A DNA stretch of 64,000 nt from Balanoglossus misakiensis (Eukaryota > Hemichordata): NCBI GenBank assembly GCA_040954595.2, contig CM082583.2:434001-498000 (forward strand), read 5' to 3'. Below, piece after piece: positions 57,155 through 64,000 of the stretch (within the stretch, counting starts at the first letter, position 1; each line of letters begins with the position of its first letter). Position numbers and translations under genes: made by a program. The notes beneath the pieces are model-generated. The model made no database searches and was not told the DNA's origin. It worked only from the letters and a program-made list of their open reading frames with translations.

Positions 57155-59848
57155 TTAATATGCAACAACTCTGCGGTTGATTGCACTGACAACTTGGCTA
57201 TTATCTTTCAAATCAGTACAGGCAAAGCGGCAAGAAATACGATGTATTGGCAAAAAGCTACACTTCCCATATGGTTCAAATGTCTTCTGTTGCCAGACTT
57301 CAACACAATTACCAAATTTGTCCTTGTTTTCATGTGGCTTATACCATCTTACCATTGCAAAGTTGTGTACAAGTCTCTTGCCATCTATCTCAACAGAGTG
57401 ACTAAAATACCAATCAACCTGACAAGGTCGAAGATTACATGGAGAAATATCAAAGTCCCCAGTGTTACCTGCCCATTTAGCCATAACTCTTGCACTTCTT
57501 AACATTCTGCATGCCATTTTAGACCCAAATCTCTCTCCAAAGATATATACATATGCATATTTTTTTACAAGTTTACTAATACAGCTTGCAACTTTATTTG
57601 GATACATATACTCGTATACAGCTTTAATTAGGTTTGTATCCTCAACAGAAAGGGCTCCTTCAACATACGCATTTGGGACATATACAGATTCATTACATCC
57701 CCAGTTAATGTTTTCCATTAATTTTGCATCAGGAGCACTCAGAAGAAAGAAATTGCTCGCCTTGCATACATCTTGTTTTGATCCTGGTCTTTCAATCAGA
57801 TTTGAGAATATCCCAGAAAGACCGTTCTTCATTTCTTTGTTTTGTACAAACCTCAGTACTGTAATTTTCCTCATAAACTGTATTTCTACTGACCTGTTAT
57901 TAGTGGGAATATCCCCAAAATACCCATTATATCTCTCAAAAGGGAAGCACCAAAATGCACTAATGGGTCCATAGTCAAATAAACACTCTCTCAGATGACA
58001 CACAAGGTGCATGTTTGGAGTAATCATTTTCTTACTATACAGCGTCTCACACTTAATGCAAAAGTTCAATAACAAGATGTCAGCTTTTCTGATATCAGCT
58101 TCACACAGGTATGGCTTGCATAATATTTTACAGGCTAAAACAAACCGTTCCCAACATAATAAGTGATTCTCAGGAATAAGCCCATTCAAGCAGTACATGG
58201 AAAAAACAGTAATCCAATACTTCCATTCATCAGCAGAAAATTTCCCGTAATTTGAAGCAATTTTATTGGGTATCCTACCAATGTCACATGCTACTGTCAT
58301 GGACTGTATTCTATTTTGAAGAACACTAAGTTTTTTGGGTGATAAGAACATATCTAGATATACCTTGAACATCTTTTTACCAATCCCAAGAAATAAGTTA
58401 TGCATTGGATCAATTGAAATCATCTTAACACAATCAAAGTATGGTAGCTCAACAAGAACAGAGTAATATGTCCCATACTTCTGAGAAAGCCTGTTAGATT
58501 CTTTGACAGTTTTACAATTATTTACATCATGGGCATATTTATTATGCTTTGCCTTTGTTCTCTTTGGCCAGTTATCCCTGTCAAAGCCAGAGTAGTCCTT
58601 CTTTTCTCCAAAGCCACCAGGAAATACTTTATAACACTTTGAACAACCAACACTGGCTGCATGAGACTTGAAACCACCTATTTTTCTGGCAGCAGGTATA
58701 TCTGACACAACAGAAAGTAGAGCTGCTCTTACTTTGACAGGGACACTTGATGAACTGGTTCCTAAATTCAAACCTTTCCAAAGTTTCTGTAATTCACTGA
58801 CAAAAGGCTGGAGAAAAGAATTCAAACTGAATGGTTCTTTATCAAGAGGAGGTAGGATTCCAGCAACTATAACGTTTTCAAACTTAAAGCGGATTACCCG
58901 TGGCATATTTAGTATCACAAAATATATCACACCAACAGAGTAATCATTTCTGTTTTTGAAGGGTTGAAACCAATCAACATTCATTGATAATGCTAAATTC
59001 CATTCTTTTGCTAGAAAATCTTCACCATCATAAGTTTGAAATTCTTTCCATATGTTGCCATCATAAATATCTGTATATATTTTGTTACCTTCACAGTCTG
59101 TTTGTTCTGTATGTTTCTCTCTCCATTCTTCTAGTTTAGCAGGTATGTCTGCACGAAGCAAGATACTTTCTATTGAGTCAATAAGACTGACATATGAGAA
59201 CACTTTCATTGGATAGAATCTAACAGTCCCATTTAAAATCACATGCTTTGCAAGTGGCTGTCCACACTTTACTTGTTTCCCATTCTTAAATCTCTTCTTG
59301 TCACAACATCTGGCAAAGAATCTGCCATTCTGTCTAACAGCAAGGTTATCAATATCATGCAATGTAGCACATCTAGGATTTGGACAAACAGCTTTCTTAA
59401 GGAAATCATCCCTGTCAAGGTTCACACACTGACGAAGCATATACAGAGATGCTGGTAAACACACAGCAAGTTCAGTTATATATTCATTATGCACAGTTAC
59501 CCCAATGATGTTAAAAACAGTTGACAGAAACTGTAAAAGCCATGACAAACAATTATCACTGACATGACAGCTGGCTTGCCAATACAACAGAAAATAAAGA
59601 ATCCATGAAACCAACTCATTTACTTTAGCTATTTTGGACCTGTGTCTTTGAACCAATAAAGGTTGACCCAAATCTTGTAGAAATTCTTCTTCGTTTTCCT
59701 CTTCCCAAATTACCCCACCATCATCGTCTTCACTATCACTAGATGACATTGCAGCTTCCTGGACTTGACTTGCCCTACCACTTATACCATCTTCAGTATC
59801 GCTGAACGCTGACTCCTCTCCTGAGATGTCACTATCAGAGCCAGACCA
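57155..59848 (-). CDS. CMC (CACTA/Plavaka-like) transposase, exon 4 (catalytic core)
   Basis: This exon encodes about 897 residues to the stop. Numbering from the internal Met at 59,749: an acidic N-terminus (5-25); a hydrophobic conserved block (45-85); a Cys-rich zinc-binding-like region (C122, C127, C149, C150, C162); then the Tnp2-type core. Candidate catalytic acids are D259 (in NVDWF), D447 (in DPMHNLFLG) and E605 (in PFERYNG). CSKC at 369-372 and the DxxH at 447-450 match the signature reported for the CMC superfamily. The acceptor is a good pyrimidine tract ending CATAG at 59,849, and the upstream codons stay in frame (phase 0). There is no internal stop or frameshift. It would cut and rejoin transposon ends in the nucleus, or be a domesticated derivative. 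Confidence 0.92.
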   Translation of the reverse strand, partial: WSGSDSDISGEESAFSDTEDGISGRASQVQEAAMSSSDSEDDDGGVIWEEENEEEFLQDLGQPLLVQRHRSKIAKVNELVSWILYFLLYWQASCHVSDNCLSWLLQFLSTVFNIIGVTVHNEYITELAVCLPASLYMLRQCVNLDRDDFLKKAVCPNPRCATLHDIDNLAVRQNGRFFARCCDKKRFKNGKQVKCGQPLAKHVILNGTVRFYPMKVFSYVSLIDSIESILLRADIPAKLEEWREKHTEQTDCEGNKIYTDIYDGNIWKEFQTYDGEDFLAKEWNLALSMNVDWFQPFKNRNDYSVGVIYFVILNMPRVIRFKFENVIVAGILPPLDKEPFSLNSFLQPFVSELQKLWKGLNLGTSSSSVPVKVRAALLSVVSDIPAARKIGGFKSHAASVGCSKCYKVFPGGFGEKKDYSGFDRDNWPKRTKAKHNKYAHDVNNCKTVKESNRLSQKYGTYYSVLVELPYFDCVKMISIDPMHNLFLGIGKKMFKVYLDMFLSPKKLSVLQNRIQSMTVACDIGRIPNKIASNYGKFSADEWKYWITVFSMYCLNGLIPENHLLCWERFVLACKILCKPYLCEADIRKADILLLNFCIKCETLYSKKMITPNMHLVCHLRECLFDYGPISAFWCFPFERYNGYFGDIPTNNRSVEIQFMRKITVLRFVQNKEMKNGLSGIFSNLIERPGSKQDVCKASNFFLLSAPDAKLMENINWGCNESVYVPNAYVEGALSVEDTNLIKAVYEYMYPNKVASCISKLVKKYAYVYIFGERFGSKMACRMLRSARVMAKWAGNTGDFDISPCNLRPCQVDWYFSHSVEIDGKRLVHNFAMVRWYKPHENKDKFGNCVEVWQQKTFEPYGKCSFLPIHRISCRFACTDLKDNSQVVSAINRRVVAY

Positions 59849-60356
59849 CTATGAAAAAGGGAAAGATATATAATAGATTTATTATTAATCACCAAGTTTA
59901 CAATGTCATCATGGTTTGGCATAGACAACCAACCAGTCAGATATTCTTACAAAGTCAAAGAGACATTTTTCAATGTGGCTTGATATACCAAATAAAATCT
60001 TGTAAGTTGCTCCAAATTGCCAGGTAAAATATGTCATTGTTAAACAATACTATTTTGCCTTATGGCATTCTCTTTGTAATACTGTAAAAACGGGAAATTT
60101 TCCGGCGATATCAAGAGACAACTGATATGTTCTCATAATTCACTGCATGATTATCTCAGAAAAACATTTTACACGGCAGTTTGTTGTCGCGTTTATTTTG
60201 ACTGTTGCGTAGTTTGCAAAAATGTATCATTCGTAAAAAATTCCTGTTTTAAAGTATGTAATGTCTTGCTTGCCACCAAACCAGTAACAGTACCATAACA
60301 CCAACTGTGTTGACAGTGTACATAGTCTAAATTCATGGGATGGATTGAGTAATTAC

Positions 60357-60541
60357 CTGCAAATCCCAGTTCGAGTCATCCTTATTCAACAACCCTCCGT
60401 CTTCAGTGACATTCTCACTTGATGCAGTGGATATATTAGGAGTACTGGCCTGTGCCTTCTTTATCAGATGACACCTAAAAGCTGATTCCAAAGGAGAGCC
60501 TGGTGACATCATAAAAGGTTCAGCATCTGGGATACCACATC
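60357..60541 (-). CDS. CMC transposase gene, exon 3
   Basis: The exon is 185 nt between a CCAG acceptor and a CAG|GTAATT donor. It receives one base from exon 2 and ends in phase 0, so the reading frame is kept through both junctions. It encodes about 61 residues: a short Pro/Gly-rich start, a Ser/Thr-rich stretch and an acidic end that leads into the acidic start of exon 4. I recognise no domain; it is a linker between the zinc-finger exon and the catalytic core. Confidence 0.75.
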
Positions 60542-60965
60542 CTGGAAAGAACAAACACGTACATGTTGTTGTTACACAACCCATTTCAGAAATGAAAAAA
60601 ACATCACAAAATAACCAGAGCATGACACTAACAATATTTTTTTAAATAGTTGATAAGAAAACTAGATGCCAGCAAGAATTCTGCTTGGACTAGTTCAACT
60701 CCAACACACATATGGTCACACCGATAGATGCAAGCGAACTATACACTTTACAGTGACCCCCCCCCCCCCCGAAGAGGGTGTACACTATATTTGCATGTTT
60801 TTGAAATCAAACTAAAACAAAAAAACTACACAGCAACATATTCTACATCTACGCACCATGTGACAAAATGGTGCTGGCATACAATGTTAGGAGACCACTG
60901 GCAGAAAAAGTAGGCAACTGAAATTGGGCAATGTCAGAACTAAATAAATGTTGCAGTTAAATTAC

Positions 60966-61179
60966 CATTATCATCAGAGCTTTCAGTATCCAGTGGGTTC
61001 TTTGTATGAATCATTGTAATTTTCCGTCTGGATTTTGATGATTTTTTTTCATGTATATGTACCTCCCAGGAACAGGATTGATAATTGAAATATGTTCTTT
61101 TATGTCTCAAAAAGTTTCTTGTACTGAAGGTCTCATGACACACTGGACACACACGACCTCTCTTTGGTGTTTGAAAATC
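60966..61179 (-). CDS. CMC transposase gene, exon 2 (zinc-finger-like)
   Basis: The exon is 214 nt, from a TATAG acceptor (61,181-61,180) to a GTAATT donor at 60,965. It carries CPVCHETF followed by a His 12 residues after the second Cys, the first half of a C2H2/BED-type finger. The second His is not at the usual spacing; a Cys nine residues further on could replace it. A Lys/Arg/Ser-rich stretch follows, which could act as a nuclear localisation signal. N-terminal fingers in DNA transposases usually bind the element ends. Phase 1 at the 3' end fits exon 3 exactly. Confidence 0.75.
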
Positions 61180-61189
61180 CTATAAATAA

Positions 61190-62675
61190 AAGAAAAGTTG
61201 TCATTAATTTTTCAAAACATTGTGCAAATTGGACTTAATACCAATTTCTTTACAATCACAGCCATAAATTTTCAAACTTTGTAGAACCAAATTGATAACT
61301 GGACTTCTTGGAAAATCACTACCTACGCATGAAACCCTATTTTGCATCGCTTCTGGTTTTACAATGAAATCAAGCACTGTATAGCAACATTTATTATATG
61401 CTTTGAACTATATTGTGTAACAACGATACATATAAGCATTGAAACTTACCATTTCATGAATGTCTTGGGAATAAATCACTCAAGGGTGAATATGAGGCAT
61501 TCAAAAGCAAACATAAAGCTACTGTCAAAATCCAAGTGCAGGTGACAGATACAGGAAACTGGTTTGCTGTAATATTGCAGTTGCTGTTGAAACAGAAGTA
61601 ATAAAAACGTTAATGTTAAAAGTCATTGTACATTTAATTTCAGTATGCGACCAACTGGTATGATATTCAACTGAATTATCAAAACACAACTTCAGAAAAT
61701 GTTAGACATGTTCTACTTATTGTTGCCAACTCTTTCTAATTATCATGATCCTTATGTAAAATTTGAAGAGGAAAATTGCTTGGTTGACACATATTTGAGA
61801 CCACAATATCCACGTGCTAGTATATATATTGCTTTCCTGTAAAGCTACATCAGCAAGTACAAGTAAAAGCAGCTGAGCATTCTGCCATTGCTACTCAACC
61901 ATGCAGCATTGTCTCTCGTATGCACATAGTTTACACACCCTAACATGTTGATCATTCCAGAGTACATATACACTGTATCTACATTTAGACTCTATCTTTG
62001 GACATATATACTTACTAGCTGCCTTAAATTATATTATAATTAATCATGCGTGTCCTACAAGCCTCACACATGACCGAGGCTATCGAAATCATGCTTAGTT
62101 GGAACTCGAAACCCCGACTGATGCAACCGCAGTATATAGTAGAAAGGTTTGTAAGGGGTAGACCATTTGATTCTTGGGAGCTGGAGGAATTATTTCCCAA
62201 ATGGTGACTGTTGAGCATTTAATTTTTTGGTATTGTTCAACCAGGTTTTTCAAAGCTTTGTCGGAATCATACTTGTTTGTTTTTTACTTAGCCCGCACGA
62301 ACATTTTTTTCCCGGCTAAAAAAAAAAAACTTTCGACAATTTTGTCTTCACCCTCTGAAATCAAGTGGTCCACCCCTAACGAAGCGGAAAGGGCAGAATG
62401 CGATTGTTAAACATATGTTCGGATGGCGATTTTGCCACTTACTATCAATAAATATTTACCGACAACCACCTAATCAAAGCTTTGCGATATCTAGTCTTTG
62501 ATCCGTGGCTAGAACTTATCAAATTTAAAGCTAAAAGGTAAACGGACAGGGGTTTAGTTTTGTTTTACATCGGCTACATCAGTCGCGGCTCCGCGTGCGT
62601 CTCACGCGATCGTACGCCTACTGCGCCCGGCCTGGGTCCAAAGATACTGATGCCCACTCCTCCAGACAAATATCA
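61190..62675. other. Intron 1 of the transposase gene, no other feature seen
   Basis: Mostly AT-rich sequence. The short frames present resemble no known family, and I found no satellite or retroelement copy. Confidence 0.5.
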
Positions 62676-62850
62676 ACAATTATATTATACCAGTATATTG
62701 ATGGTGTAAATCACGCTATTTGATTGGTCGAGACACGACACGTGACCGTGATATATTAGCCATATACCACAGTCATATATCATAGTCAAAGAAAATGCCT
62801 TTTTAAAATGTTTTATGCAAAGTTTCAATATACTGGCATAATATAATAGC
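62676..62850. repeat. 24-bp inverted repeat abutting a larger palindrome
   Basis: TTATATTATACCAGTATATTGA near 62,680 is inverted as TCAATATACTGGCATAATATAA near 62,825 (one mismatch visible). They enclose about 120 bp. The right copy touches the left arm of the palindrome at 62,848. Together they look like a miniature inverted-repeat element or the remains of one. Confidence 0.65.
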
Positions 62851-62990
62851 AATAAAACACCCCCAGCCATGGTATATCACTCGATTTTGACCAGTTCAAC
62901 TCCATATACGCACTCGCTATCGCTCGTGCGTATATGTCGTGAACTGGTCAAAATCTCGTGGTATACCATGGCTGGGGGTGTTTTATTGCT
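62848..62990. repeat. Near-perfect palindrome with ~65-bp arms
   Basis: The left arm is 62,848-62,913, the loop is 12 nt (62,914-62,925) and the right arm is 62,926-62,990. The arms begin with AGCAATAAAACACCCCCAGC and its complement and differ at only a few positions plus one indel. The palindrome ends 22 bp from the exon 1 boundary of the transposase gene, inside intron 1. A 121-codon plus-strand frame crossing it is produced by the palindrome and is not a gene. Confidence 0.9.
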
Positions 62991-63011
62991 TAATTTAACA
63001 AGGATACATAC

Positions 63012-63038
63012 CTTGAGCCACGTTTGCGTTTCGATCAT
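63012..63038 (-). CDS. CMC transposase gene, probable exon 1 (start codon)
   Basis: A nine-codon exon starts at ATG 63,038 and ends in AAG at a strong GTATGT donor (63,011). It ends in phase 0, which matches exon 2. The open frame continues upstream but without another ATG. With this start the protein model is about 1,039 residues. The exon is very short, so the call rests on donor strength and phase match only; transcript evidence could move the start. Confidence 0.5.
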
Positions 63039-63198
63039 TGGACTCAGGAGTGAGAAACCTCGAAGCACAGTCAGTGAAGCACAGTATGATGTTCGTAGCG
63101 TCTTTCAGAAGCGTCCTGTAGCGTCTGATCGACGCATGTTGACATTAAAAACACCGGATGTTTATCAAGTTTATTGTACAGGCACGGAATCCTTGAGA

Positions 63199-63324
63199 CA
63201 CGTGATTGTGAATTTAACGTTGATTGGTTATTAGTTCGGGGATATTCTTACAACCAATCAAAGTTGCTGCCTTTGACTTTTGCGGGAATTTTGAAAAGTC
63301 AACCTATCCTCAGCAGTATAAATA
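63199..63324. promoter_or_regulatory. Divergent promoter region: E-box, two CCAAT motifs, TATA box
   Basis: CACGTG at 63,199-63,204, ATTGG (inverted CCAAT) at 63,223-63,227, CCAAT at 63,254-63,258 and TATAAATA at 63,317-63,324 lie between the minus-strand transposase start (63,038) and a plus-strand ATG (63,376). The TATA box is placed to serve the plus-strand transcript, with a start expected near 63,348. I see no TATA for the minus-strand gene. Sharing of the CCAAT boxes is an inference from the head-to-head layout. Confidence 0.5.
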
Positions 63325-63375
63325 CCATGTCGTTTATTACAACAAACTCAGAAGTTCTTTGCATCGTCTTCAACT

Positions 63376-63528
63376 ATGAATGAAAATACGTTTTGTGGTT
63401 GCTCCGCGGCTCAACAAGTACCGGCAATGCAGATGTCCCTAAAGGTAATAGAAGAAAAACTCTCAGCGCTTCACGCAACATCAGCAGCCCGCAGAAAATC
63501 CAAGATACATGTTAGCAACATCGTGTCT
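63376..63528 (+). CDS. Candidate first coding exon of an unidentified gene
   Basis: An ATG 52 bp after the TATA box opens 51 codons ending at TCT before a consensus GTGAGT donor (63,529-63,534). The exon length is a multiple of three. If not spliced, the frame stops at 63,552. The peptide begins with a Cys-Gly-Cys motif and continues into a helical, Ala/Lys-rich segment ending in a basic patch (ARRKSK). I recognise no family. Support comes from the promoter-ATG-donor arrangement, not from homology. The rest of the gene would lie beyond the window. Confidence 0.4.
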
Positions 63529-63554
63529 GTGAGTATGATTCTTTCTTTTTAAAT

Positions 63555-64000
63555 ACAACTCTCGCACCATAGTTAATCGTCCGTTGTTTAACATTAATGC
63601 AATGGGACACACGGGCAACCTGAAGTTGTCCTACGGGGCCATAAGCCGATCGGAGCAGACCTCGGTATTAGCATGGAGGTCTGTGGTTGTAGCTTTATGG
63701 TAGGTCTCAATGGAAGGTGATCAGTACGTGGTATAATAATAAAGTACTGTAAAACAGGTTATTTTCGTGACAGGAAATTTTTGGCTCTCGCGTATTTCGC
63801 GACCGATCACGAAGCGATCTTTTCGCGTGCCTGTGTGTGTAGGTCTTTACCGAGACACGCACCTGCTATTTCCAGCTACGGACCGGGGGACTGAAGCTTC
63901 GCAAGCACATAAAGCGTGAAGCTTGTTGGTACGCATAATTAAGCTTCCTGAGGTCGTCAAATAGGGGTAGCCTGACACGGCCGTCGCGTACATTTCTTTT
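63555..64000. other. No feature recognised
   Basis: Probably intronic if the preceding exon is real. No open frame, repeat or RNA gene seen. Confidence 0.4.

Noticed and set aside
62869-63234. 121-codon plus-strand frame
   Set aside because: It begins inside the palindrome and runs antisense to exon 1 of the transposase gene; the frame is a by-product of the inverted repeat.

Overview
The window reads as animal nuclear DNA, most likely from an invertebrate. It has a BEL/Pao retrotransposon, a CACTA-class (CMC) transposase gene split by GT-AG introns, a 5'-truncated non-LTR element with an (AAT)n tail, and a very large satellite array. There are no bacterial operons, rRNAs or tRNAs. The species cannot be named from sequence alone.

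Layout. (1) 1-50,754 is one higher-order satellite locus. Its unit is usually about 2.05 kb and has two parts. One part is a run of about 81-bp monomers in which two classes strictly alternate, so the true period is a 162-bp dimer. The other part is an AT-rich cassette made of about three diverged 330-bp monomers, joined to the 81-bp run by a linker of about 200 bp and a poly-G tract. About 22 units are visible. From 1 to about 25,857 they lie in one orientation; from about 25,858 to 50,754 they lie in the opposite orientation, so the locus is a two-armed inverted repeat. Units differ by whole monomers or dimers, and blocks of 2.05, 3.49 and 3.77 kb are near-identical tandem copies, so the array has turned over recently.

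(2) Three elements interrupt the satellite. One is a 1.9-kb non-coding element with terminal hairpins (14,818-16,719). One is a BEL/Pao element on the minus strand (17,619-24,541) with separate gag and pol frames, a degraded integrase zinc finger and no 3' LTR. One is a 187-bp LINE-tail fragment with a target-site duplication (41,329-41,515).

(3) 50,755-57,036 is low-copy non-coding sequence in which I recognise no gene. (4) 57,037-63,038 is a minus-strand four-exon gene for a CMC (CACTA/Plavaka-like) transposase with all three putative catalytic acids present. (5) 63,199-63,552 holds an E-box, two CCAAT motifs and a TATA box, followed by a plus-strand candidate first coding exon. This head-to-head arrangement suggests a shared promoter region. 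A 65-bp-arm palindrome lies in intron 1 of the transposase gene.

The satellite and the genes show no functional link. The coherent stories are satellite turnover by in-register unequal exchange and inverted duplication, decay of the BEL element inside the satellite, and an apparently intact CACTA-class transposase gene just outside it.
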